Below, one piece after another: positions 35,056 to 43,037 of a stretch of DNA of 64,000 nucleotides (position 1 is the stretch's first letter; each line of letters starts with the position of its first letter). Source of the DNA: Meiothermus sp. Pnk-1 (GTDB taxonomy: Bacteria; Deinococcota; Deinococci; Deinococcales; Thermaceae). The notes under the pieces are model-generated. The model did not search any database. It was given only the letters and a program-made list of their open reading frames with translations, and was not told where the DNA came from. A program made the position numbers and the translations under genes. The DNA lies in NCBI RefSeq assembly GCF_003226535.1, contig NZ_QKOB01000002.1, forward strand, positions 310,001-374,000. The letters are read 5' to 3'.

Positions 35056-35976
35056 ATGGGGGCTATCGTGACCCCCCTGGTCGCCGCCCGGCTTAGCCTT
35101 GGAGCGGGCGTGGGGGTTTTTGGGCTGAAGTGGTTGGCCTTCAAGCTTACCGGCTCGGTGGCGTTATACTCTGACGCCCTCGAGTCCATCGTAAACATCG
35201 TGGCGGCGGGAGCCGCCCTCATCGCGGTGGGGGTCTCTAAGCGCCCCCCTGACGCCAATCATCCCTACGGCCACACCAAGGCGGAATACTTTTCCGCGGT
35301 GCTCGAGGGTATCCTGATCGCCCTGGCGGCCCTGGCTATCGTGATCGAGGCCTGGCACAGGTTGTTCGCCCCAACCCCACCCCAGAGCGTCGGCCTGGGG
35401 CTGTCGCTCTCGGTAGGGGCCTCCGCCCTTAATGGTTTGCTGGCTTGGTTCTTGATCCGTAGCGGCCGAGCCCACCGCTCTCCGGCGCTGGTAGCGGACG
35501 GCCAGCACCTTTTCGCCGATGTGCTCACCTCGCTAGGGGTGCTAGCGGGGGTGGGTCTGGCCTGGCTCACCGGTTGGTGGGTGTTGGATCCCCTCCTGGC
35601 GATGGCGGTAGCGGTTAACATTCTTTGGATCGGGTGGCGACTGGTGCGGGATTCGGTGGGTGGGCTGATGGACGAAGCCCTGCCGGAGGCCCAGATGGGC
35701 CGGCTACAGGAGGTGATTCGCGGCCACCTCAAGGATTGGCAAGCAGATGGCAAAGTGCTCGAGGTGCACGATCTCAGGAGCCGGCGCGCAGGGCCGCGCA
35801 CCTTTGTGGAGTTTCACCTGGTGGTGCCGGGCTCGCTCACCGTGGAGGAGGCCCACCGCATCTGCGACCGGCTCGAGGAAGGCTTGCGCGAACGGGTCCC
35901 CGGGGTACAAGTGACCATCCACGTGGAGCCGGAGTGGAAGGCCAAACACAGCGGGTTTGTGGTTCGCTCGAGGTGA
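35056..35976 (+). CDS. Cation diffusion facilitator metal transporter
   Basis: A 306-aa CDF protein that exports divalent metal ions (Zn, Fe or Mn type) in exchange for protons. Six transmembrane helices lie within residues 1-205. The metal-site residues are visible in TM2 (ALYSDALESIVN, near 36) and TM5 (DGQHLFADVLTSLG, near 148), with the HPYGHTKAEY loop near 76. Residues 210-306 form the cytoplasmic dimerisation domain ending in a histidine-containing VTIHVEPEWKAKHSG. The TM5 site reads HxxxD after a Q, unlike the DxxxD of FieF-type iron/zinc exporters, so specificity is open. Confidence 0.92.
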   Translation: MGAIVTPLVAARLSLGAGVGVFGLKWLAFKLTGSVALYSDALESIVNIVAAGAALIAVGVSKRPPDANHPYGHTKAEYFSAVLEGILIALAALAIVIEAWHRLFAPTPPQSVGLGLSLSVGASALNGLLAWFLIRSGRAHRSPALVADGQHLFADVLTSLGVLAGVGLAWLTGWWVLDPLLAMAVAVNILWIGWRLVRDSVGGLMDEALPEAQMGRLQEVIRGHLKDWQADGKVLEVHDLRSRRAGPRTFVEFHLVVPGSLTVEEAHRICDRLEEGLRERVPGVQVTIHVEPEWKAKHSGFVVRSR

Positions 35977-36009
35977 ACGAGCGAACGCCTTGGGGCGCAG
36001 CGGAGACGC

Positions 36010-36489
36010 TTATTTGTACGTCAACTCTACGATGGTGTAGCTCTGTACGCCCTTGGGGCTGGGGTACTCCACCCGGTCCCCTACCTTCTTGCCCATCAGG
36101 CGTTGGCCCATGGGGGATTCGTTGGAGATCTTGCCGTTGAACACATCTGCCTCGTGGCTTCCCACGATGGTCAGACTCATGCGTTGGCCTGAGTCGGTCT
36201 CGAGCTCCACGCTCACCCCTAAGCCCACCTCTAGCGGGGTACCGTTGCCGGCCTCTACCACCACGGCCCGGGCCAAGATGCTCTCGAGTTCGCTGATTCG
36301 CCGGTCGTTGTCCCACTGTGCCCGCCGAGCCTCGTCGTAACCAGCGTTCTCGCGCAGATCGCCCTCCTCGATAGCCTGTTCGAAAGCAGCGGCAATCTCT
36401 TGGCGCTTGACCGTCTTGAGGGTGGTCAACTCATCCTGCAAACGCTTCAAGCCTTCAGCGGTCAGGTAGACCGGTTTATTCTGCGACAT
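36010..36489 (-). CDS. greA: Transcription elongation factor GreA
   Basis: A 159-aa GreA that rescues backtracked RNA polymerase by stimulating RNA cleavage. The coiled-coil tip carries the catalytic acidic pair in the classical DLRENAGYDEARRAQ segment (near residue 44). The C-terminal domain has FNGKISNESPMGQRLMGKKVGD, the FKBP-like fold signature. It and Gfh1 at 32962 compete for the same polymerase channel, so both the activator and the inhibitor are encoded within 4 kb. A GGAG sequence lies upstream of the start. Confidence 0.95.
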   Translation of the reverse strand: MSQNKPVYLTAEGLKRLQDELTTLKTVKRQEIAAAFEQAIEEGDLRENAGYDEARRAQWDNDRRISELESILARAVVVEAGNGTPLEVGLGVSVELETDSGQRMSLTIVGSHEADVFNGKISNESPMGQRLMGKKVGDRVEYPSPKGVQSYTIVELTYK

Positions 36490-36615
36490 CCCTGCTTCTC
36501 CTTACCGGGCGAGATCCCCTTTGGGGAGCCTATCCCTGCCAGCGCAAAAACAAACACCAGCCTAAAGGCCAGCACCCGTAATTATACCCTGCTCTTGGCG
36601 GTTAGAGGAGAAGAC

Positions 36616-37200
36616 TTATCCTGCCCTGCCGCTACTGGCAGGTTTGGCCTCGAGGAGTTCGTAAAACCCCCGGGCGTTGTGCAGATAGTGGGCTAAAATG
36701 CCCGGGATCAGGCTTCCGCTCAGAAGATAGCTGAACCCAAACAGCAGTCCAGCGAAGAGGGTATACAGCGGATAAGCCCAGGCCTTGCGGTCAGGGACCG
36801 GATGAAATGCGGCAAAGATCACGGCTTGGGCCAGGACCCCTAAAGGGCCCAGCCGCTGTAGCAGAAAACTTTGCAACGCTCCACGAAAAAAGCACTCCTC
36901 ACCCAGCCCCGAGGCCACCGCCAAGCCCAGCGCCACAGGGTGGGTCAACCCGCCTTGCTGCAAGACGGTCCCCAGTTGGCGATGCAAAGCCTCGGCGTGG
37001 CGGAAGGAATTGGGGAAAAGGCGGGAGAAAGCGAGCTCGAGCCCCCACAGCCCTCCAAACAGGAAAAAAAACACCAGGGTATCTCGCAAGGCGTCAAGGG
37101 AGCGCACGAAGGGGTAACCGGCCAGGTCCATCCACAGTAGACCAAGGGCGAAAAGCCCGCCTTGGATGGCGAAGAGTATGCGAATCACGCGGGCGAACAC
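36616..37200 (-). CDS. CPBP-family intramembrane glutamic protease
   Basis: A 194-aa membrane protein of the CAAX protease/bacteriocin-processing (Abi) family. The catalytic glutamate pair is in GEECFFRGALQSFLLQRLG (residues 99-117), followed by the second motif FAAFHP and the third HYLHN; about six hydrophobic segments surround them. Members cleave membrane peptides, including in bacteriocin self-immunity, but the substrate here is unknown. It runs into the greA gene on the same strand with 126 bases between. Confidence 0.88.
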   Translation of the reverse strand: MFARVIRILFAIQGGLFALGLLWMDLAGYPFVRSLDALRDTLVFFFLFGGLWGLELAFSRLFPNSFRHAEALHRQLGTVLQQGGLTHPVALGLAVASGLGEECFFRGALQSFLLQRLGPLGVLAQAVIFAAFHPVPDRKAWAYPLYTLFAGLLFGFSYLLSGSLIPGILAHYLHNARGFYELLEAKPASSGRAG

Positions 37201-37303
37201 AGGGATTTATTATTCCGCATCGAAGCGCCGGGCTTGGGAGTTGGGAGACATTTACACGTTTCGCCGCACAGCGGTGCCCGGGCGCGCGGATGCCAGGAGT
37301 GCG

Positions 37304-37517
37304 TCCTACGTTGAACGTCATACGTCGTACGAAGGGGATCGTCCCCTAGGTGTACAGCCATAGGCTGTCCCGAGACGCCACCCCACGGCTTACGCCGAAA
37401 CAAGCGTCTCACTTCGCTCGGCGAAAGAAGCGTCAAAAAACCCCCGCGTTTAGCGTCTGGCGTTTTGCGTATGGCGTACGACGTACGACGCAAGTTGCGT
37501 TTCGCGTACGACGAGAG
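37304..37517. repeat. Heptad/stem-loop repeat element B
   Basis: The left arm has four phased 7-bp units (TCCTACG, TTGAACG, TCATACG, TCGTACG; 37304-37331). One stem-loop unit follows, whose ACAGCC (37354-37359) and GGCTGT (37363-37368) enclose a three-base loop. The right arm has seven phased units from GCGTTTA at 37446 to ACGCAAG at 37494 and three more after a two-base slip. The 37374-37445 middle has a TTCGC/GCGAA hairpin and two AAGCGTC copies. It fills most of the gene-free stretch 37201-37550; I see no gene there. Confidence 0.75.
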
Positions 37518-37550
37518 TAAAGCCCACTGCCCCAAAAAACGCCTACGTCC

Positions 37551-37838
37551 TTACTCGATGCTTTCCGAGCCTAATCCGAAGCCTTGCTCGAGCAACTTTT
37601 TGGGGTAGGCACGGAAGGCCAAAAAGGTCTGGGTACGCTCCACCCCGGGCATCTTTCGTAGACCCATCGTAACCACGTCGTCGAGCTGCTCGAAATCCGT
37701 AAGGCGCAGTAGGGCGATCAGGTCCCACTCTCCGGTGACCGAGTAGACCTCGGCTACACCGGGCAACTCGGCGATGGCCTCTCCGGTCTCCGGGATGAGC
37801 TCTCGGCGGGCTTGGATCATCACAAAAGCGGTAATCAT
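37551..37838 (-). CDS. Stand-alone RAM (Lrp/AsnC effector-binding) domain protein
   Basis: A 95-aa protein consisting only of the alpha/beta RAM domain of Lrp/AsnC regulators, lacking the helix-turn-helix. The typical pattern is visible: ITAFVMIQA first strand, the PGVAEVYSVTGEWDLIALLRL central strands with the conserved GxxD, and the PGVERTQTFLAF last strand. Such proteins bind amino acids as oligomers and may modulate full-length Lrp relatives. The start at 37838 is six bases after a TATCAT box. Confidence 0.87.
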   Translation of the reverse strand: MITAFVMIQARRELIPETGEAIAELPGVAEVYSVTGEWDLIALLRLTDFEQLDDVVTMGLRKMPGVERTQTFLAFRAYPKKLLEQGFGLGSESIE

Positions 37839-37844
37839 ACCCCC

Positions 37845-37850
37845 ATGATA
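37845..37850 (-). promoter_or_regulatory. -10 box TATCAT, probable leaderless promoter of the RAM-domain gene
   Basis: TATCAT on the minus strand lies six bases before the ATG; the six bases are GGGGGT and could not form a spaced ribosome-binding sequence. Confidence 0.45.
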
Positions 37851-37882
37851 AGGCGAGGTGCAGGCTATATCCGGGCGCTTTA

Positions 37883-38575
37883 CTACACCGCAAAGATAAG
37901 TTTGGGTTTGAACTGTAGATAATCCGCCGCGACGAAGTGCAGTGGGATGCCCTTCCAGTCTTGGGGTAGCCGTCGCCCGTCGGCGCCGTGGAGGTGCCCG
38001 TAGAGCACTGCGTCAGGGCGGTATTGCTCGATCATGTCGGTGAAGGCGCTTTTCTCTCCGCCGGGGCCGAAGGGGGGATAGTGCAGGGCCAGCACCAAAT
38101 GTCGGTAGGATTTGCCTTTTAGGCTCTCGAGGGAAAGGCGCAGCCGCTCCGCTTCGCGCCGGTAGATCTTCTCGTCCTCTGGGCTGAGCTCGCGGCTTCC
38201 TGGGACATCCCAACCCCGAGTCCCGGCGATGGCCACCTCTCCGATCACCAACGAGTCGTTTTGCAAGGCGTACATACCGGGGGGAAGGGCCGAGCGCACC
38301 CGTCCGATAGAGCTCCACCAGTAGTCGTGGTTGCCGCGCAGCAGCACTTTGGCCCCGGGCAACTCGGCGATATCCCTTAGATCGAGCAAGGCGTCCTCGA
38401 GCCGCATCGCCCAGGAGATGTCTCCGGCGATGACCACCAGATCCTCGGGCCGTACCACCTCGCACCAGCGGCTAAAGAACGCCTCGGGGTGCCCCTCCCA
38501 GTTGCCTCCGAAAATGTTCATGGGCTTTGGGGAGGCTCGCGAGAGGTGAGGGTCAGCGATGGCAAAGACGCGCAC
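37883..38575 (-). CDS. Calcineurin-like metallophosphoesterase
   Basis: A 230-aa phosphoesterase with the five metal-binding blocks in order: FAIADPHL (DxH, residues 4-11), VIAGDISWAM (GD), LLRGNHDYWW (GNHD), ALHYPP (H), and YGHLHG (GHxH) near residue 193. It resembles the YkuE-like/metallophosphatase group with a cytosolic location, having no signal peptide. The start codon is a GTG at 38575, six bases after TAGACT. It is divergent from recX. Confidence 0.9.
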   Translation of the reverse strand: MRVFAIADPHLSRASPKPMNIFGGNWEGHPEAFFSRWCEVVRPEDLVVIAGDISWAMRLEDALLDLRDIAELPGAKVLLRGNHDYWWSSIGRVRSALPPGMYALQNDSLVIGEVAIAGTRGWDVPGSRELSPEDEKIYRREAERLRLSLESLKGKSYRHLVLALHYPPFGPGGEKSAFTDMIEQYRPDAVLYGHLHGADGRRLPQDWKGIPLHFVAADYLQFKPKLIFAV

Positions 38576-38581
38576 GCAACC

Positions 38582-38587
38582 AGTCTA
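38582..38587 (-). promoter_or_regulatory. -10 box TAGACT, probable leaderless promoter of the phosphoesterase gene
   Basis: Six bases separate it from the GTG start at 38575. It is 27 bases from the opposing recX -10 box, so the two promoters are packed back to back. Confidence 0.45.
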
Positions 38588-38614
38588 GCCGAGACCGCGG
38601 TGCCGGGCTCGAGC

Positions 38615-38620
38615 TAAACT
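38615..38620 (+). promoter_or_regulatory. -10 box TAAACT, probable leaderless promoter of recX
   Basis: TAAACT is followed by six G residues and then the ATG at 38627. The G run abuts the start codon, too close to act as a normal ribosome-binding sequence. Confidence 0.45.
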
Positions 38621-38626
38621 GGGGGG

Positions 38627-39076
38627 ATGGGGGACGAGCTGTTACACCAGGCCCTGCGGCTGCTGGCGGCGAAGGACTATACCGAAGCGGGGCTGCGGCG
38701 CAAGCTCGCCCGTCGGGGTTCGCCCGAAGAGGTGGAGGCGGCGGTTCGCCGGGTCAAGGAACTCGGTTACCTGGACGACCGCAGATACGCCGAGAGCTAC
38801 CTCCGGCTCAACCAAGGTCGCTGGGGGATGAACAAATTGCGCCAGGCGTTGCGGTCCAGAGGAGTTTCCGTAGAGGTGATCCGGGGGGTGCTGGCTGACC
38901 TCGAGTCCGAAGCCGATCCGGTAGCCGAGGCCCTCCGGTTGCTCGAGCGTTACCCCAGCCGCTATAAGGGTGAAAAGGCCAAGGCCATCCGCTTCTTGCT
39001 CAACCGGGGATTCCCGCTTTCGGCGGCTTTGGCGGCTTGGGAGAGGTATAGCCAAACGCCGAACCCCGAACGCTAG
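38627..39076 (+). CDS. recX: Regulatory protein RecX
   Basis: A 149-aa protein built from three-helix repeats that binds RecA filaments and limits recombinase activity. The family signature is the first repeat ALRLLAAKDYTEAGLRRKLARRG (residues 7-29) and VKELGYLDDRRYAESYL near 46-62, then SRGVSVEVIRGVL. It is slightly short but complete. It is not next to recA in this window. Confidence 0.9.
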   Translation: MGDELLHQALRLLAAKDYTEAGLRRKLARRGSPEEVEAAVRRVKELGYLDDRRYAESYLRLNQGRWGMNKLRQALRSRGVSVEVIRGVLADLESEADPVAEALRLLERYPSRYKGEKAKAIRFLLNRGFPLSAALAAWERYSQTPNPER

Positions 39077-39110
39077 AGGTCTGGTAACTTGATTTGTGCT
39101 GACTCAGACG

Positions 39111-39355
39111 TCGTACGTCGAACGTCATACGTCATACGAAGGGGATCGGTCCCTCGGGTGTACGGGCGTAGCCCGTCCCGATAGGGGATCGTCCTCAGCG
39201 TTTAGCGTCTGGCGTTTTGCGTATTGCGTATGACGTACGACGTAGGACGTATACCAACCCCACCCTAGCCCTCCCCTGCTAGGGGAGGGAGCACCCCGCG
39301 TTTGGCGTAAGACGTACAACGTACGACGTATGACCTAAGTCGCGTCTTGCGTTAA
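39111..39355. repeat. Heptad/stem-loop repeat element C
   Basis: The left arm has four phased 7-bp units (TCGTACG, TCGAACG, TCATACG, TCATACG; 39111-39138). A stem-loop unit follows with ACGGGC (39162-39167) and GCCCGT (39171-39176). Eight phased units run from 39198 to 39253, then a perfect 9-bp hairpin with arms CCCTCCCCT (39269-39277) and AGGGGAGGG (39281-39289), then at least six more phased units from 39298. The array runs straight into the promoter of the next gene. The whole 39077-39365 gap is occupied by it. Confidence 0.8.
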
Positions 39356-39358
39356 GCT
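39330..39358 (+). promoter_or_regulatory. Promoter of the SRPBCC gene at the edge of repeat C
   Basis: ATGACC (39330-39335) and TAAGCT (39353-39358) are 17 bases apart, and TAAGCT is seven bases before the ATG at 39366. The -35 half lies within the heptad array. Confidence 0.5.
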
Positions 39359-39365
39359 ATAACCT

Positions 39366-39803
39366 ATGCCGCACGTTCGTGCAGAGATCTTCATTCCTAA
39401 ACCGCCGGCCCAAGTGTACGCTTATGCCAAGGATTTGGTCGGGCTCAAACCCTACCTGAAGGATGTGGAGAGCCTGCGGGTGCTCGAGGACGCGGGGGCT
39501 CACTCCAAATCGGAGTGGGTGGCGGTAGCCATGGGCAAGAAGGTGCGTTGGATCGAGGAAGAAGAATGGTTTGATGCCGAGCTGCGTAACCGCTTTCATA
39601 GCCCCGAGGGGGATTTTGACGTGTACCAAGGAAGCTGGACCTTTCTACCGGAGGGGGAGGGTACGCGGGTGGTGCTGGAACTCGAGTACGAGCTTAATAT
39701 CCCCATCTTTGGCGGACTTTTGCAAAAGCTGGTGCTGAAGCTTATGAAGGAAAACTGTGACGGGCTGCTGCAGGGCCTCAAAGACCGCTCGCTCGCCGCG
39801 TGA
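39366..39803 (+). CDS. SRPBCC (START-like) family protein
   Basis: A 145-aa protein with the ligand-binding helix-grip fold of the polyketide cyclase/Coq10-like SRPBCC family. The opening HVRAEIFIPKPPAQVYAYAKD (residues 3-23) is the typical first strand plus helix, followed by paired beta strands (EGDFDVYQGSWTFLPEGEGTRVVLELEYEL) and a long C-terminal helix. Members bind hydrophobic ligands or help assemble respiratory quinone pathways; no ligand can be assigned. It is followed by cysS, whose promoter overlaps its stop codon. Confidence 0.82.
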   Translation: MPHVRAEIFIPKPPAQVYAYAKDLVGLKPYLKDVESLRVLEDAGAHSKSEWVAVAMGKKVRWIEEEEWFDAELRNRFHSPEGDFDVYQGSWTFLPEGEGTRVVLELEYELNIPIFGGLLQKLVLKLMKENCDGLLQGLKDRSLAA

Positions 39804-39809
39804 TACAAT
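39801..39809 (+). promoter_or_regulatory. Extended -10 promoter (TGATACAAT) of cysS
   Basis: TG-A-TACAAT at 39801-39809 has the extended -10 form, and its TGA is the stop codon of the upstream gene. No convincing -35 box is present, as is common with extended -10 promoters. It implies a leader of about 130 bases. Confidence 0.55.
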
Positions 39810-39849
39810 CGGTTTATGTGGCGTGCCCAGCGATGTTAGGCTGAACTTT

Positions 39850-39895
39850 CCGCCGGGGTCGTGGCGGGCCTTTGTGCCTCCGGCCCGGCGTTTTT
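39850..39895 (+). terminator. Candidate attenuator in the cysS leader
   Basis: CGGGCC (39865-39870) pairs with GGCCCG (39882-39887), followed after three bases by five T residues (39891-39895). An earlier CCGCC (39850-39854) can pair with GGCGG (39863-39867), which would break the terminator stem. This is a terminator/antiterminator layout, but the specifier loop and T-box sequence of a classical T-box were not found. Confidence 0.45.
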
Positions 39896-39944
39896 CATAT
39901 CGTTTGACCCTAGGCTTTCGACCGCAAAAGATCCGGAGATTCCC

Positions 39945-41390
<1,446 letters not shown>

Positions 41391-41393
<3 letters not shown>

Positions 41394-41417
41394 AAAGTAG
41401 GGGGATAGCCCCCCTAC
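41391..41417 (-). terminator. Terminator between cysS and the zinc protease gene
   Basis: Arms GTAGGGGG (41397-41404) and CCCCCTAC (41410-41417) form an 8-bp stem. On the minus strand a TTTTTA run follows, so it terminates the zinc protease gene; it may also serve cysS from the other side, but without a T run. Confidence 0.75.
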
Positions 41418-41432
41418 CTGCGCCAACTCAGC

Positions 41433-42116
41433 TTACTCTTCCCGCGAGCGCGCCCCTTGGAGGATGGTGAGGTAGTAGAAGATAGTCGAGAGGGTGCTGG
41501 CCAGGGCGGCCACATAGGTGAGGGCCGCTGCGGTGAGCACCCGCTGAGCCCCCGCCATCTCGGGGCCGCTGCTTAGAAAGCCCTGGCGCAAGATGCGCAG
41601 GGCCCGGCTCGAGGCGTCAAACTCCACCGGTAGGGTCACCAATTGGAAAAGGGCCACCGCCGCAAAAAGCCATAGCCCGAGCTCTGCCAGGCCCAACGAA
41701 CCAACGACCAAGCCGACCAGCACCAGGATTGGTCCCAGCGCGCTACCGATATTCGCGGCGGGTAAGATCGCCGCACGAACGCGCAGGGCTGCGTAACCTT
41801 TGGCGTCTTGCAGGGCGTGTCCTACCTCGTGGGCGGCCACGGCGAGCGCGGCCACCGAGGGCGAGTTGTAGTTAGGCTCGGAGAGCCGCACCACCTTTTG
41901 GCTGGGGTCGTAGTGGTCGGTGAGGGCGCCGGGAACCATCTCTACCCGTACGTCTCTCAGTCCGTTGGCGTCTAGGATGGCCCTAGCGGTCTGGGCTCCG
42001 GTAAGACCCCTGGAGTTGGCGATGCGGCTATAGCGAGCGTAGGTAGACTGTAACCAGAACTGGATCACCAGGGTAGCTACAAAAACTACCCCCATCAACA
42101 GCCAAGCTAGGATCAT
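41433..42116 (-). CDS. YugP-like membrane zinc metallopeptidase
   Basis: A 227-aa membrane protein of the zinc-dependent neutral metallopeptidase family (YugP, DUF2268-unrelated). The catalytic HExxH is in AAHEVGHALQD near residue 94, with the conserved upstream VPGALTDHYDPSQKVVRLSEPNY. TM helices are at 4-24, about 118-155 (pair), and about 195-215. The third zinc ligand is probably in LPVEFDASSRAL near 164. GGGAGG lies before the ATG. It is separated from spoVS by a terminator. Confidence 0.88.
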   Translation of the reverse strand: MILAWLLMGVVFVATLVIQFWLQSTYARYSRIANSRGLTGAQTARAILDANGLRDVRVEMVPGALTDHYDPSQKVVRLSEPNYNSPSVAALAVAAHEVGHALQDAKGYAALRVRAAILPAANIGSALGPILVLVGLVVGSLGLAELGLWLFAAVALFQLVTLPVEFDASSRALRILRQGFLSSGPEMAGAQRVLTAAALTYVAALASTLSTIFYYLTILQGARSREE

Positions 42117-42143
42117 TTCTTAACCTCCCTCTATGAACATAGC

Positions 42144-42173
42144 AAAAACCAAACCCCTGATGCTGAGGTTTGG
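42144..42173 (-). terminator. Intrinsic terminator of spoVS
   Basis: CCAAACC (42149-42155) and GGTTTGG (42167-42173) form a 7-bp stem, followed on the minus strand by five T residues (42144-42148). Confidence 0.75.
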
Positions 42174-42268
42174 ATTACGACTGGAAGATCGGCACTCTAC
42201 CGTAGAGACGGTCACACGCTCGCCAGGGTGGTCATCGGCATATGGCCGCCAGGCCGCGCAGCGTGTTA

Positions 42269-42541
42269 TCAGCCCGCCAGAGGCTGGCTCTTGATGGTGA
42301 AGCGCAAAGCCGTACGCTCTTCGTGCTCGAGGTCCAGCTTGACAAAGGCCGGTTTGACCAACAAGTCCAGGTTGTCCGGGGCGATGTAGCCCCGTGCGAT
42401 GGCGATGGCCTTGACCGCCTGGTTTACTGCTGCCGGGCCGATGGCCTGCACCTCCACCTCCCCTTGGGAGCGAAGGAGGGCCGCAATAGCACCGGCTACA
42501 GAATTTGGGCGAGACTTCCCAGAGACGCGCAACGTTTCCAC
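42269..42541 (-). CDS. spoVS: SpoVS-family protein
   Basis: A 90-aa Alba-like fold protein, nearly the whole of which matches the family: VETLRVSGKSRPNSVAGAIA at the start, QAIGPAAVNQAVKAIAIARG in the middle and VKLDLEHEERTALRF near the end. In Bacillus SpoVS affects sporulation, but it is conserved in Thermus, which does not sporulate, so its role here is probably nucleic-acid or gene-expression related. The GTG at 42541 is chosen over the ATG one codon upstream because GGAGG lies five bases before it and only two before the ATG. A full promoter is present upstream. Confidence 0.92.
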   Translation of the reverse strand: METLRVSGKSRPNSVAGAIAALLRSQGEVEVQAIGPAAVNQAVKAIAIARGYIAPDNLDLLVKPAFVKLDLEHEERTALRFTIKSQPLAG

Positions 42542-42575
42542 CATGACCTCCGCACGTAGGATCGCTCCGAGAGTC

Positions 42576-42605
42576 ATGTTAGGGTGAGCTGGGCTATAAT
42601 GTCAA
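42576..42605 (-). promoter_or_regulatory. Promoter of spoVS (TTGACA, 18 bases, TAACAT)
   Basis: Minus strand: -35 TTGACA at 42605-42600 and -10 TAACAT at 42581-42576, leaving 18 bases between. The expected start gives a short leader with a GGAGGT ribosome-binding sequence. The perfect -35 hexamer suggests strong expression. Confidence 0.7.
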
Positions 42606-42846
42606 TAAAATAGCGTCCTGGCAAGGAATCCTAATAAATGAAAGGGGGCTTTCCTCTTTGCGCAACGCGATGGGTGAGCCTTGTTTAACCTAACATTTAG
42701 CAAACTCTCATCGGCGGTTGTGGGTATCTTCCCCAAGGCAGGGGGGTTGTATCTACCGGGGCGCTTTGCTAACCGGTTATTACGCTAAGCGCGGTGGGCC
42801 ATCCTCCGCCGGGCCATTCCGGAAAGGGGTAAATCTGATCCCCAGG
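42606..42846. other. Gene-free stretch between the spoVS and gltB promoters
   Basis: No convincing coding frame on either strand. It contains the perfect palindrome TAACCGGTTA (42770-42779), flanked by GCGCTT (42762-42767) and AAGCGC (42786-42791), which pair across it. This could be a binding site acting on gltB, but nothing here names the protein. Confidence 0.45.
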
Positions 42847-42875
42847 TTGACGGTATACCAAAGCCTCCGTATAAT
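42847..42875 (+). promoter_or_regulatory. Strong promoter of gltB (TTGACG, 17 bases, TATAAT)
   Basis: -35 TTGACG at 42847-42852 and a perfect -10 TATAAT at 42870-42875 with the ideal 17-base spacer. It is the best consensus promoter in the window. It places the transcription start near 42882 and leaves a leader of about 156 bases. Confidence 0.8.
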
Positions 42876-42881
42876 ACCGCA

Positions 42882-42909
42882 AATGCCGCGTAAAGATATG
42901 CGCGGCATT
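42882..42909 (+). promoter_or_regulatory. 5'-terminal hairpin of the gltB leader
   Basis: AATGCCGCG (42882-42890) and CGCGGCATT (42901-42909) form a perfect 9-bp stem with a ten-base loop at the predicted 5' end of the mRNA. A hairpin at the very start of a transcript usually protects against 5' decay; a ligand-binding role cannot be excluded. Confidence 0.55.
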
Positions 42910-43037
42910 GCATCCCCAGGCAGAGCGTGGTGCGGATTTTGGAAGCGAGTCTCTATCCCTCGTTCGCCTGTGCCTTATTCCTAGAGCTGCCCTCGTCGTG
43001 ATCGATAAGCACCGACCCCTCGTAGGAGGCCCAAGAG

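Noticed and set aside
39259-39290. The CCCTCCCCT/AGGGGAGGG hairpin considered a terminator
   Set aside because: It recurs at 47754-47774 and, as a remnant, near 53875 as part of the dispersed element, and no T run follows. I treat it as a repeat module, similar in look to C-rich palindromes in many bacterial genomes.
39111-39355. Repeat arrays considered as a CRISPR
   Set aside because: The units are 7 bp with no unique spacers of 30 bp or more, and no cas genes lie anywhere in the window.
39801-39944. cysS leader considered a classical T-box
   Set aside because: The conserved T-box sequence and a Cys specifier loop could not be found; only a terminator and a competing helix are present.
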